Source of the DNA: Drosophila pseudoobscura
Lineage: Eukaryota; Arthropoda; Insecta; Diptera; Drosophilidae
Assembly: GCF_009870125.1 (NCBI RefSeq)
Contig: NC_046681.1
Location: 12,041,001-12,105,000 of the forward strand
Direction: 5' to 3'
DNA: 64,000 bases
Shown: positions 13,094-26,432 of the stretch, piece after piece
Position numbering within the stretch: the first letter of the stretch is position 1
Layout: every line of letters starts with the position of its first letter
The notes under the pieces: model-generated
Databases searched by the model: none
The model's input: the letters and a program-made list of their open reading frames with translations, nothing else
What the model was told of the DNA's origin: nothing
Translations under genes and position numbers: made by a program

Positions 13094-16000
13094 GACTGCC
13101 ACGAACCGAATAACAAATAACAAAAGAGGCAAATGGCCAAGGCAAAATCAACATGGCGTACAGTGAGCGGAAACGGAAACGTCGGCCAGGCCGAGGAGCA
13201 ACAGAATCAACCGACCAATAGACAAACATCGAGGGGGGGGTAGGGGCTGGAAAACCAAAGCAAAATGAAATAAAACAAAACATCATTGAGAGGGCAAAAT
13301 GGAACCAACAAAAAGAGGGGAAAAACGAATAAGGGATGCCCTCTAAAGGTACCCTAAAATGAAGGGAATCTGGGGTTCCAAGGGAGTTCCCTTTTGGGTG
13401 TCCTCAGGTCCCTTCAACCCACCTCAAACACCTTCTTATAGCTAATCGACCCCCCGTTCAAAAATTTAGAGAGCATTAAATACACGTAACATTGGACTTG
13501 GAGGCAGGAATGAAAACGAAACACACACATTTGATAGACACATTTTATTGCATGCAGTGGCTCGTCAGTGGCCTGTCGCTGTCGCTCTCTCAGTGGCTGC
13601 CTCAGTGCCTGGGACTGACGGACTGACGGACGATGGGACAGAGGAAGGGTCTGAAAGAGTAAAGTGCCTGGGGCAAGGTTTCCCAGCCCCAGCCCCAGCC
13701 CCAGCCCCAAGCACATCATACACAAGCAATCTAGACAATAGTTCTGTGTGGCATTCCTCTCCTGGACTGGGTCCTGCAGCAACTGCTGCTCCTGCAACAA
13801 TTGCTGGGGTTGCCTGCCCCTGCCTGTCAATGGCTGCCTAGCCGTTTCCTGACCCTCAATTGCCCCAACGCTTGGTCTTTCTCTCTCTCACCCTTCTCTT
13901 ATCTTGCCCCCTTTCTCTAGCACACTCTTTGTGTCTGTGTCTGTGTCTGGGGCTCTCTCAAACTGGTTCGTCGGTTGTTGTTGTTGTTTGTTCCGTGTTG
14001 GTTTATTGTTCCCCCAAGTCTCATTCTTTTCTATTTGGTCTAAATAAATTTTTATCATGTGCAAAAAAAAAGACGAAAAATCTCTTAGTCCGAGCGGCAA
14101 GTCCATCATGCAGTAGTCTCTGGTACGTCAGTCATTCACTCATTCATTCAGTCGGTCGGTCAGTCATTCATTCACTTCCTCCACCACTCCGTTCCCTATT
14201 TTCCACTGTATTTTCCTTCTGTTTCTTATGGGTTTTTCTTGTTCTCTCTTGTTTTTTTTCTCGTGGTTATTGAAGCAATCATTCGGAACATGCCCGACGG
14301 AGCGAGCGACCAGTAGAGCGCTTTTCCCCTGTTTAATATGCGAGAAAATTTAAGGAAAATTACTGTTCATAATATGGCATTAATGGTGTCGCGAAACAAT
14401 CTCCATATACGGCCCCTACCCGCCGCCTCCCTCTTCGATATCTGATTTTTAGTGTCGTTGAGATTTATGTTTTCCGATATATAAGGAAAATGCTCGCTTT
14501 TTCACGGGGTTTGACATATGGGCCAACACTTAAGCCGCTGGGGCTTTATGCCCAGCAATTTATGTATCTGCCGCACTGCCAGTATTTTTGTATCTTACGG
14601 ATACACTCGTATATGTTTATATTTATATTTATATTTATATTTATTGCTTATATGCACTTTGCGGTTAAGAAATTGTTTTCGATGATTAACTTTGATGGTA
14701 GTTCCATCCACGAGTGATCCATCGAAGGCTCCCCCCAAATGTTCCCCAAATGTGTCCCCAAATGTCCTGCCATAGACAGGACCGAACCACTAATGCCCCA
14801 GGATTATGGCCAGCAGGAAAAGCGGGCCACAAAATGCTTATGGAAAAACGGGAAAATGGCATAAATATTTCCTATTGATTTTCACTTAAAATGAGACAAA
14901 AATTATGCCACATTTAGTGATGAGAAAACAAATGAATCCAAAATGAGCCACAAACTTTTGGTAATTAGAATTTCCCACAAAAACACAAGAAACAAAAACA
15001 AACAGCAAATAAAAGAATATAAATTATGGGTATATAAACTATTTATGGGGAAAAACTCCACTGAATATTCAATTAAAAAAGAGTAAGAAGTGGAAAATAA
15101 AATCACGAAATTTTGGGGCAGATAAAAACTAGGAAAATTCGAAAGCTATTTTTCTATGAATGATTTTTGTATTCCTAGGCTTATTTTCTAATCACTATTT
15201 CTCACTTCTAAATTGTGGGATTTCTGTGTTAAATTCAAATGAAAAATATCCCCAAAACAATCGCTTTAAATCACATATTATAGCCCCCAAGGTAATCCAA
15301 CATTTTGAGTGGAAATATAAGTGGAAAAATATGCGTTTCTTAAGAGGGATCACCCCTGCAAAAATCTCTGATAATACCAGTGTTGCAAACATGTTTCAAC
15401 AGTGTTAAAAAGTGACGGAATAAAAATTACTTGTGAAGTGCGAGAACAATTTAATAAATATTATGAAAGCAGTGGAATAAAAATTACTTTAAAAAAAAAT
15501 ATCAGAGCCCCAAACAGAGGGCTTTCAGGAATTTATTTACATTTATTTTTTACTTTAATTCAGAGAGAGAGAGAGAGAGAGAGAGATATAGAACTCAACA
15601 GCTACCCAAAAATTTGCTAAAAATTATTTAAAGAAAAACAAATTCCACACAGCCCCAAACAGAGTCTCCATTTAACTCCATTTTCTGCATAAGAAAAGAA
15701 AAAAAAAATACTTTTCTAATTTAATTTTCTTTAAAAATACTTTTCTAATTTAATTTGCAAAACTTTTCCAAAAATCCCACAAAAGGTACACCCCCCCCCC
15801 CCCCCCCTCCACACACACACACGGACAGACACCCGCAAATATGACATATAAAATCAAGAATCCGGGGAAACCAGAGGAAACCCTTCAGCAAACAAATCAA
15901 ACAGATGCCGCAGATCTCCACAGCAGAAAGGACTTTTTCCTTTGTCAAATATTGCTGTTGCTCCAGCCCCCCCTCCCCCTCCCTGCACCACCGCCGCTGT

Positions 16001-17099
16001 TTCAATAAACTTATGCAAATATTCAATTTGGAGCAAGTTTCCTTCTTTTTTCTTTTTCCTGCGTTTGACAAATGATAAAACCAAACAAAAGGAAGCACCA
16101 GACAAATAAAGTTTTCACACCCAAAAAAAAAGGCAGGAAAAAAGATATATACGAATATGCGGCGGCTTGTTGCTTATCAAAATTAAAATCACCCAAAAAG
16201 AGAGGGGAAAGGAGAGAGTAATAAAGAGTAAAGAGTGTATGTGGCGGGGGCTACTTTTCGGAAGAAGGTTTTCCATCAGACGCCCCTCCAATCATCAGCT
16301 AAACAACTTATTTCTGGCCTTCCTTCCAGACACCTCTCTCTCCCTCTCTCTCAATACACCCTTTGCCCCTGCTTTCTTCTCTTCTTTGGTAAGGGGAAAA
16401 CCCAAAGTAAATTTCAATTTAACCTTCATCGAGCAAAACTCATTTATATTTATAAATTCGCCGACGAACGCCACCAAAAAAAAAAAAAAATGAAAGAAGA
16501 AAAAACAGGATATGAAAACAGGAAGCAGCAAAAAAGCCAGTATGAAAGATGGGTTTTTCGCCAAGAGAATCTATAGATACCCTAGCAGATCCATCAAACC
16601 CAAGAAACTTGAAGGATTTTGAACACTTTTTGTACAAAAATTAATGGGAAGAGAAATTTTGGAAAAAGGTGTTGTAGATTTTTAAGATTTATCTAGTATT
16701 TATAGTATTTATAGTTCTGGAATTCTAGGATACGATTATCAGACCTTATGCCAATTGCAGTCCTTTGAAAAAGTTGAGGAAAAATGTATAAAGAATTTTT
16801 TTTTAAGATTTATCTGTAAAGATTGTATTAAAATTCCCATTAAGACTTGTTTAAAACTGAAGAATGATCCAAAAATTCCAAAATTTTAAGGTTCGATTTT
16901 TCTTTTAAGAACGATCCTTTTATTAGCGCCATTACCGTGTAATTCGAATCGGATATTAGTGTTTCCTGATCCTTTAAAGTGCCTTTGTCAAAAGCATATT
17001 ACCTCCTTGAAAGAGTAGCCATAGAAAAAGACTGAGAGAGGGAGAGAGCAATAGCGCAACAGAGACTGACAGATAGAGAAAGGGAGAGACTATCCAACA

Positions 17100-17104
<5 letters not shown>

Positions 17105-17130
<26 letters not shown>

Positions 17131-17131
17131 G
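17105..17131. repeat. (GA)n microsatellite
   Basis: Continuous GA run inside a larger purine-rich tract (17.03-17.13 kb). A (GT)n run follows at 17238-17259 and a (CA)n run near 17503-17526. Confidence 0.85.
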
Positions 17132-18349
17132 GCTACAAGTAACGAATATAAACGAAATAAATGCCAAGTGGAGGAGGGCCAAACGAAAGGAAAAAAAAAC
17201 ACACACACACAATAAATAAAAATAAAAATAAAAATGCGTGTGTGTGTGTGTGTGTGTGTCTTATGGCGGTGGTGGCATAATAAAACTGCACCAAAAAAAA
17301 GCCCCAACCCCCCCGCAATCGGAAAACCCAACACCCAAAACAGGAAACAAAATTCAGCTTGCGGGGGGGGGAAGCCCCTTAAAAGAGAGGGCGAGAGGGA
17401 AAACCATTGAGGTAGAGGGTGAAATGGAGATGAAGCTAAAGACGAAGCCCGAGGAAAGGTCAGGGGGTAAGGTAGGTAAGGAATAATAAAAGTAAGGGAA
17501 GGCCCACACACACACACACACACACATGATGGGGAAAAGGCGGCCAAAAGGGATAAAAATCCATCAAACTTGCAGATAAGCCAAAAGTAGGAGACGAAAG
17601 AGAGCGAGAGAGAGACGCGAAACGAACTGAGAGGCGGGGGAGGGGCAGGTGGATATATGCCATGCACTGCGAGAAAAAGAAGTGCTAGTTTTTGCCCTCA
17701 AAAAACAAGTTTTCTATATCTTAAACCGATCCCAAGACTTGGATAGAGAACAAAGGTATAAATCCATTTGGATCAACATTCCAAAGCTCATTTTCTCCCA
17801 GTGCATCAGTAGACCTCTGGCTGCTGGCTCTCAGTAGCCCTCCCCATTCCCGCTGCGAGGGGGGGCCTGCCTTTGGGTGGTGGGGCGCCACGATTGGCAT
17901 CGTAAAAGGCGAAAATATTGCGCAAAATAATGTTTCATTTCGGTAAAATAACATACTCATCATTGAATATACAATATAAATGCAAAGAGCACAGGCGGCA
18001 GAGCCCCCCACCACAGCAGCAGTAAAGGACTAAGGACCAACAACGAAGGACTCTTTGGTGGCCAGAAATTTCCCCCCCACCAACCTTTAATCCAAGAAAC
18101 ACAGACCAACATTTTGGCCTACAAGAGCTCTATTTTTTTGACTGGTTAGTTCTACCAGGGTTTCAATCATTTAAGGAGTAAAAGTTTAATTTTATTTCCA
18201 TATTTTTTGGTTTAAATAATTAAAAAAAATTAAAAATTTGTGAACACATCTAAAAAAAAGACACATTTTTGGGTTCTTAAAATAATTAGATAAGAAAAAC
18301 TAACTTCTGAAGGTAGAAATATCAAAGAACAAATGAAATCAAAAATATA

Positions 18350-18932
18350 TAAAATCAAGTGCATAAAAGAGAAAACTTTTAATCTGTATAAAAATCATAT
18401 AAAAATGTGAAATATATATAAAAAAAAATTATTTTCAGTGCCGGACTGTTGGCACAGCAGTTTTATAGTTTTTTACAGTTTTCAACTTTTTTAAGAACTT
18501 TTCCATTGCTTTTTTCACAAGAAAAATAATTTTATTCAATAAATTATACAATTTTCTATAAGATTGGCTAATTTTTAAAGACGTGACTCCACAGCATTAG
18601 TTTTCACAATTGTTTAAACGAAAAATGGTCTATTCAAAATATACCAAATCAAGGGCATAAAAGAGAAAACTTTTAATCTCAATAAAAACCTATAAAAATG
18701 TGAATTTAATAGAAAAAAACATTGGGCCAAATTATTTAAAGTGCTGGCCCAGCAGTTACTTTACAGTTTTCAGCTGTTTTAAAAACTTATCCATTGCGAT
18801 TTTTAAAAGAAAAATAATTTTATCCGATAAATGAATCAATTTTCTTTAAGACTGGGTCATTTCTATAAGCTTTACTTTATTGCATTGATTTTTGCCATTT
18901 TTTAAACGAAAAATGGACTAAAAATTGTTTTT
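18350..18932. repeat. Tandem duplication, unit about 295 bp
   Basis: Two diverged copies (about 18350-18645 and 18646-18932) share the same order of blocks: GCATAAAAGAGAAAACTTTT, a block on TTTTACAGTTTTCA, a block on GAAAAATAATTTTAT, and TTTAAACGAAAAATGG near the end. No open frame spans either copy. It looks like a local duplication of AT-rich intron sequence. Confidence 0.8.
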
Positions 18933-19796
18933 CAAAAGTGTGGGCACATGGTTTCCTTTGAGCTATGTTCTTCTAGTGCCACCTATCATATGAAAAGGAA
19001 TCGTTTCATTCACCAGAAATTGGGAAAAGATGTCATAAGTAAGCCTGCCACAAACTTCTATCGTATTCGAAAAGAAAAAACGCTGACTTTCTGGCTTCCA
19101 ATCTTAATATATTTCTGAGATTCACATAGAAATTAATTTAACGAGACTCATAATAGATCTGGTGTTAAAATACTTCCCCTACCAAAAAAAATGTGCAGTA
19201 CCCTTCAAGTACTTTCCCACCATAAAAGACAGCCTCCTACATCTGGAAATCAATCAAATTGTAGCCTCTAGAGCAAATACCAATTTCAACATTTAATATT
19301 CTTCATTTCTGAATAAAATATTCCAAAAATATCAGCGCCATAATATAATTTAAAATGAGTGAAAAAAAAACACACAAAGAATATAAAAAACACACAACTC
19401 AAAACGGAAAGCCACAACATGAGGGTCCTGCAGCTGTTGAAGGTTGCGTTTGCGTTTGAGGATTGCGTGCCACACATAACAATGGGGCAGGCGGCGGTGG
19501 CACACACACAAAAATTGCGGCATTCCACGCTTTTGAAATCAATCTTCCTAATGACAGACATCCAAACAGAAACAGAAACTGGAATAAAAGGCGACTTGTA
19601 GACACGTGCGTTTCCCCCCCCCCCCCCCTCCCTCCCCCTCGCTGTTTTTTCACGCTCAAGTATCTGGCACTTGTAACGGTAATCGATCTGAACAATAACA
19701 GAATGAAAAGGCATAAAAAAAGTATATTATATATTAACAGCAAAAACAAAACGCCGCAAAAACAAAATACCTGACAAGGCACGAAAACGCACTAAA

Positions 19797-19818
19797 GGAA
19801 GGAAGGAAGGAAGGAAGG
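19797..19818. repeat. (GGAA)n microsatellite
   Basis: Five GGAA units next to a G-rich tract. A second, shorter GGAA run lies near 23260. Confidence 0.8.
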
Positions 19819-22800
19819 GGGGAAGGGGGGAGGGGGCAGATGTCTGCTGCCTCTGATGGAGGCTTTTCTTTGGCAGGTACTGCCAGATGATTCCAAAACA
19901 ATTTTCACCTTTTGTTTGAGGTTTTTGTGTGAATTAGAGAGGGCGAGAGAGAGGGGGAGGCGTTTCCAAGGGGCTCCAAAGAGGATGATCGAATCAAATG
20001 AATCTGTTGATGTAGATTCACTTGATTCTGTGGTGATTGTCAATATGACAATCGTATGCTGAAAATGTAAATTTGTATGCTACCGGTTCATGTACCAGTA
20101 ACAAATGGTCGCCGCAATCGGTACTTGAACAAATTGGGCTTCGGAGATGTGAATACGTCAGAGTTTTCTTTCGTACTGATTTTATTTGGTAAAATGCAAG
20201 GTTTATATACAATTTCTATGAGTATGATTGTTTACTTAGGATCTTAGGTATGTTTAATTAGATCTGAGTATCATATTGCTAGGGAAATGTGTTATCTCTA
20301 TTTAGGACTAAGCAATTACTACAAATCCAACAGTGGAATATTCCAAGGGTCATAATTATGACGGTCACAATGGTTATCATGCAGATGGTGTGAGATTTGA
20401 CCACATGCAGGTCATCCAGAATGTGTTTTATGATAGTGCCGTAAATATCTTAACAGTGTATGTACACAAATGCATGCAGCTGTCCGTTGTATATTTATTT
20501 AGGTCAGTAGTGCATGTCACATATTTATATTTAGAGCATATTATCGTTTATTTCTTTAGGTGGCTGGGAAATCTTAACCTATTTATGGCTAGCTATTTGT
20601 CTAGGTCTAATCGTACGATTTTGTACTTTAGTTGAAATCGTACAGAGGAGTTTAAGTGTTTCCTAAGAGCGGGGGGAGGGGCGGGATTCTGGGAAAATGA
20701 AATGCAAGCGACAGCCCAGAGGAAAGTAATTGGATAGGCAGGTGTCTCTCTCTCTCTTTGTCTCTGTGCCAGGAAATCATTTGCTTAGTGCTCGATTTCT
20801 GTGGCAAGGACTACGCGTTCTCCCAGCGGAAGATACGAATTTTTAAATGGATTATAATTGATATACAGATTTTTTTAGGCCATTTTATTTGAGGAGAAGA
20901 AATTTTAATGCTGGAAGTTTTTATTTAAATTCTATACTTCAGGAAGTTGAGACCTTGGAGCCCCTGCAGTGCCTCGTAATTCCTGTTCTCCCTTTACAAA
21001 ATATTAAATATATATCCCTCGTTTCCAGTCTTTGTCTTTCCGAGTAAAAGTCTCCCCTAAAGATCCCCTTTTAAGAGCTCCGTTCGAGCTCTTGAATTTA
21101 TTTGCTTCACTCTCTTTGCGCTTTGTTAAATGATTATGGATTCCCTCTTAAAAAAAGTTTTTCTATTTTATTTTTGCTATCGATATTTTCAACAGAGCTT
21201 TGACTTTTATATGTAAATATTTAAAATAATCCCTGAGGCCCTGCACTTATTATTATTATTGTAAAAATCCCTACAGAATATTCCCAGCGCCCAAGGGAAA
21301 ATGCATATAAAAAACCATTCGTTAATTTCAAGCAAAACATATAAAAAACGATACAAAAATACACATTTTCCTTTCCCCAAAAAAAAACCATCCCTCATGT
21401 GTAAATATTTTGCCAATTTCTTTAATCGTTTTTTTTTGTTTTGTGGGCCTTAATTTCATTTGTTAATTCGCTTCAGAAAAATGCAATAAAGTTTTTTTGC
21501 TTAATTGTTGGATCGCATTTTAATCAAAATTAAAGTGAAATAAAAGAGAAACATTTACTTTTCAATTTGCATAAATATAAAGGGATAAAAAGGAACAACT
21601 TTTCTTAATGCAAAAAAAAAAGAAAAGAAGAAATGGGGAAATGGCATTGCATAAAACTTAAACCCACTCAGAGATAGAAAGAGTGAGAGAGGAAGGGACA
21701 CTCACAGCAGGGGGGGGGGGGGAGAGAGGGAGGAGTAAGTTCTCTGCAAGCCAGGGATCCAGGTGGGGGTTAGAGATGAGGGGGTGAGGGGGTAAAAAGT
21801 ACATTAAAATCACATTAACCCGTCAACGGTTAAGGCATTACGGGGTATGCGTAACTTTTGTTTATACGCTCTGGCTTAATGCCTTTTTGAAGTACACAAA
21901 CACACACACACGCACATACGGACACACACACGGACACACACACTCTTATACACAGGGGAATATAAGTGCCTCCTGATAAGCCACATATCCTCATATATAA
22001 CGTATCTTTTTGTCAACTAAAACCCAAACCCCCGTCCCTCCTGCGGTGTGGAATCCCTTTGGGAGCTGGAAATTTTAATATCTAAAAAAAACACCAAATG
22101 TATCTCTCATTTTGTGTTTGACTACACTTGGAGAAAAATAGAGGTGCTTTGAATGTTGAAAAGTGGATGGCAATGTTCTTTTTTTTACAGCACTTATAAT
22201 AAAAGTTTGAGTATTTTACAGAATTTACAGAATATTTATTTGGAGTCTTAAGATCAATGCAGGATATCTCTGGTATTATAAATATCCTTGGAATGCCAGT
22301 ACTATTTTATATAGGAAGTAATATGTGATAGAAAAAAAGATTCATGGAGAAAATTGGTCTGAGAAAATTGCTATTAAAATTTCGTACTGCCGTTGGATAT
22401 AAAATATATTTTTCATTTTTTCATTTTTCATCAGAAACAAAATTTTTTACTTTTTATTATTTCTATTCTTTTCTCTTTTTTTTAATATTTTTAGTTTTTT
22501 AGAACTATTGTCCAACCCAGCCAAAAAACTATAATATATTTCTGGTCCAAAAAGGTTCCCAAAAAATGGAATTTTCATACACTTAAAAAAAAAATGCTCC
22601 TCAGCTTCTGTTTTCCCGCTGTGTAATAATTGACTTTTCGCCTATAATTTGCTGCCCCCAAAACAATTGCTTCTGACATCACGGACTGCCACCCTTCTGC
22701 CCTCCCCTCAACCCTCTCTCTCTCAAGGTCTATTAGCCATTAAGCTTTTGGGGGGGCGGGGGAGCGACGAGGAAATTGTCAAAAATGTTTTGTGGGTATC

Positions 22801-23961
22801 AAATATGCAGGCAACGGGAATTCGTATCTTTTTGTATCTGTATCTTTATTTGTATCTGTATCCCGTGACAGTCCCATTTTTTGGGGTCGTGCGTGTCCTT
22901 CATTTCAAAAAGGATTTGTCGGAGGGCTATTTGCATGTTCTAATTGTCAAAAAATTACAGAAAGACAGAGAGAGAGAGAGAGGGAGAGAACATTTCACTA
23001 GAAATTTATAAATATGACAGTTTGCCGTAGAACCCGCTTTTCTTTCTGTGAATTTTGTATTTATTTAACTAATTTATTTATTTTCACTCACAAACTAGAT
23101 GATGGCAAATAAAGTTGCTCCTTCGAGAAGGAGTTTGCTCCTTGAAACAGCACTTGGCACTTTTCCTACACTATTCATTCAGCTTTCCCTCACATTTCCC
23201 TCTAATGAAAGACAACATACAAATTTAATAAACAGTCGGCAGCGCCAGCGCCAGTCGGAAGGAAGGAAGGAAGGAAGTCGAAAGAAGCCAAGGAAGCTCG
23301 GAAATCAAGGGACTGGTGAAGCAGGTGCAGGATGGCTTATAAGTGGGGTGTTTTTGAGGGAAAAACAAGTGTTCTCCTCGAGCAACTCTTTTCATAGAAT
23401 ATTTCCAACAAATATACGAATTTCCCAAATAAATCAAAGCGATTTCATGGAAAAAATACCTCTTTAAAAGTCCCAAAAAGAAAGCTCCTGCTTTAACGGT
23501 TATGAAGATAATTTGTGCACTTTTTGAGAGAGCATTCCTCTGCTTTTATCCCACGCTCGCTCGCGATCTCTGTCTTACCCACGCACCCGCTGATAGGCAA
23601 AAGAGAAGAGTCTGCCAGAAGTGTAAAAGAGCAAAATAGAGAAGACACACACCACTCTCTCTGAGATAGAGTGAGAAAGCAACGGTAGCGAAAGGAAAAA
23701 AAAACAAGTAAATAAACTTTAGGCAAAAGTTTTTGGCAACTTTTCCGGCAGTCAGTTGGCGCTTTTTAAGTTACGGCAATCGACAGGGGGTTCCGGGAAA
23801 GCACACAGAGAACGGTACAGTGGGAATACAAGTTGCGGGCGAAAAACTGGCGCTTAAAACCGCAAATTTTACAGCTATGCCACAGGGTACGGCGGCACTC
23901 TCTTGAGAGTCGGCTCTTAAAGTTAGCTGGAAGATGATAGCAGGCGGAGACTCACTCTTAC

Positions 23962-24620
23962 CTGCTTTCAACGCTATGATAATCCTTTATGGGCGGACGG
24001 CCACTGCTTGCTGGCTCCTGCGATTGCTGTTGTTTGTCTCCACGCTCAAGTTGGCAGGCCAACTTGGTGGCTGACCACGTGACCATCAAAAGCATACACA
24101 CAGCCAACCAAATACACAATGAAACACACACAAACACAAGCGCGACACTGCTGTTGTTTTTGCTTCTGCTTTAATGTATGCCAAAAAACGAGAGCAGAGC
24201 AATTAAAGCCCCCGTTAAAGAAGAGAGTGAGTGTGAGAGGAGTAAGAGTAAGTGTAAGTGCTGCTCTCACTTTACTTGAGGATTTTTTCTTGCGGTAAAA
24301 TAAAAACACGCAAACAGCATTTGCCTTATTCTTCTTCTGACGCCTGCCCGACTGCTGTTGCTGTTGCTGCTGCTGCTTTTGCTTTTTCTTTCAGTCACGC
24401 GCTTATTTGTACAGTTAGATATTCTAATATTTCAATAAGTTATCTTTAGATTGCGATTAGCGCAGCCGAACACACGACGGCCAGGACGACCCAAACGGTT
24501 AGCGAAACAACGACCAGCAACGGTAGTCTGAAACGAACGACGACAAGATTCACGCGCGATTCACGTTAGCTGGCCCTGCGAGGCGACAGCATTCTTGCAC
24601 ACGTACTAAACACTGCGACG
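23962..24620 (-). other. Proposed 5' leader exon of the minus-strand signal-peptide gene; exact 5' end unknown
   Basis: On the minus strand the sequence has the texture of a Drosophila mRNA leader: AAAAGCAAAAGCAGCAGCAGC, CAACAGCAACAGCAG, CTTACACTTACTC repeats and several short upstream ORFs. It ends in GAAAGCAG followed by GTAAGAG (23955-23961), a strong donor. The start is placed only approximately, near a GC-rich CGTCGTTCG-containing region at 24.47-24.65 kb. No clear TATA box or initiator-plus-DPE pair could be fixed. Joining to the exon at 10026 is inferred from strand, donor/acceptor quality and the absence of a better partner. Confidence 0.42.
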
Positions 24621-26027
24621 ACTAAGCTTCAACTAAAACGACGAAGCAGGCCAGGCCGAAGCGGAGCCACACGAGCACCACACAGAAAACACCCACGCAC
24701 GAAGTGGCCGCCCGCTGGCACGAAGCACCGAACGAAATGAAAGAACTGCAGGCAAGGCCGAATGGGCTCGACTGGCGAAGAGCAACGAAGGAGGAGCTGA
24801 ATAAAGAGTGGCAGAGAAATAAAGAAGGGACTCTCTTTTGGTTTGAAGCTGCTAGAAGAAAGAAGAGATTACTACGCGTATTAATTATAATTACTGACTG
24901 ATCGTTGAAACGAGAGAGAAGCTGAAGTGGGCAAAGAGAGGAGGAGAGAATTAAGACAAGGAAAGTCTCTCTTAGAATATTTGTATTAATGCAACTACTG
25001 CTCAAGAGAGCGGATATTGTGTAAGGTCACGATCGAAGCGCTCCACAGGTGTAAAGAAAACAGAGTAAACGATTAAGAGTAAATACTCCCTCAATTGCAA
25101 TTGCAGGCAAAGAAGAGACAATAGAAATGACTCAATCACACAATGCTTACGATTCTCGCCTTCGTTTTCTTTTAAGTAAAGTGCCTACCAGCCACTTTAG
25201 TAAGAGCACTCTATGTTATTATTATATACATATGTATGTATATCTTTTAGTAGATCTTTTATTTAAAATTTCTATTTTTTTCCTAATTAATGACTTGACA
25301 GTGCAAGAGTGCCCCAAGTAGGCAGTGAAAGAGTTCCACCAGAAGTGCACCAGGACAAAAAAAGCTGAATAGAAAATATTAAGAGCACCACACATATTTA
25401 AAGAGAGACACAGTTGTATAAGAGTAAGTTGTGCTGTACAAATTAGGTATAAAGGTGGTGTCTTGACTAAGTGGAGACGTGAACCGCAGCGTAAAATGTC
25501 ATGTAGAAAAAATGTTTTGTGTAATGCTACATATGTACAATTTCCATACGGTTTTCCTCTTTTATATTTTTTTATTTCTCTTAAATGGATAATTGGTTCG
25601 TTTCCTGCGGTCACTAATGAGACATTTCCATTGGTTCCGGCCAATCAAAGAATGTAATTCTTATTAAATATCTTTTAGTCTAGGGTTAATGGAACAAATT
25701 TGCCTGAATGTATCGTTCCCTCGACTCCCCTTTGGCTCCTTCCTCCCTCTGCTGTGGCTCTTATGAATTAGCCAGACTATGAAGACTTTGATGCCATTTT
25801 AAAACATAAACTAAAGTTTTGCCGAACAAATTTCAATCATGGTAATGAATTAGATGGGCCTTCTTGGGTTTATTAAGATTTAACGAGCCCTTTACCTCCC
25901 GTACGCCGTAGTTTTCTCTCAATTTGAATCAGTTTAGTCAGAAATAAAAGTTACAGATCGATGTACTCTGGATGAGATTATTGTATGTCTGAATGTATTC
26001 ACAAAATGCGGTTTTAATTATGGTTCT

Positions 26028-26182
26028 TAAAGGCACTTCTTACCCATCGGAATGTATCCGCTTTGACACTGCCTGGCAGCTCCAATAATTTGATATATTT
26101 CATTTGGATCTATTCTTTGGGCCAGCACCAGAAGAGCAATGACGACAATTTGCGATTCAACGAATATCACAAAAACCATGCC
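26028..26182 (-). CDS. Candidate very small secreted peptide, about 50 aa
   Basis: Doubtful but listed because of its shape. On the minus strand a 50-codon frame starts at an ATG and begins MVFVIFV, with a hydrophobic core IVVIALLVLA that could serve as a signal peptide. It ends RQCQSGYIPMGKKCL and stop. The tail has two cysteines ten residues apart, like many short secreted fly peptides, but I do not recognise a family. The core contains a glutamate, unusual for a signal peptide. GGTAAGAAG inside the tail also looks like a splice donor, so the frame could be interrupted by an intron. Upstream DNA on the same strand (26338-26432) is duplicated at 43.5 kb, where the equivalent of this peptide is not open. 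The region could instead be a repeat-element remnant. Confidence 0.25.
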
Positions 26183-26337
26183 TCTTGGTATAGCAGCAAG
26201 AACAGAGAAACGAATACAAAAAGATAGCGAAAATGTGCGTGTGAGCACGTCGCAATGGTGTGAATCTCAATCCCTAGAGGTGCGAAATGAACAAAACCAG
26301 CAAAGACAATTGAAAACAGAGAAAGTATTTACATCTG

Positions 26338-26432
26338 CTTCGTTTCTTCGCCTCGTATTCGAGTGCCAAACAGATATGGAATATTCTGCTCATCCGAAAT
26401 TGCTGATTGATGAATGGTAAAGACAAAGAATG
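26338..26432. repeat. Dispersed repeat copy A (partner at 43527-43618)
   Basis: About 95 bp aligns in the same orientation with 43527-43618 at roughly four identities in five. Shared blocks include CTTCGTTTCTTCG, ATATGGAATATTC, GCTCATCCGAAA and CAAAGAATG. Weaker similarity continues for some 40 bp to the right. It may be a fragment of a transposable element or of a duplicated small gene. Confidence 0.75.

Larger units (their letters stand above)
10027..23961 (-). other. Proposed 13.9-kb first intron of the minus-strand signal-peptide gene
   Basis: No coding exon can be supported here. The stretch holds the 24-bp minisatellite at 10949-11229, many microsatellites, a roughly 295-bp tandem duplication at 18.35-18.93 kb, and unique sequence around 20.0-20.6 kb with several short inverted repeats. 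The intron assignment rests on the acceptor at 10027-10029 and the donor at 23956-23961 being joined, which is an inference. Confidence 0.45.

Noticed and set aside
16999..17667. Minus-strand 222-codon frame rich in Leu and Ser
   Set aside because: It translates GA and CA microsatellites in reverse and has no conserved domain.
20036..20640. Unique sequence with several short inverted repeats and TTTAGG words; checked for a tRNA or small RNA gene
   Set aside because: No tRNA A/B boxes and no consistent cloverleaf. The hairpins are only 6-9 bp.
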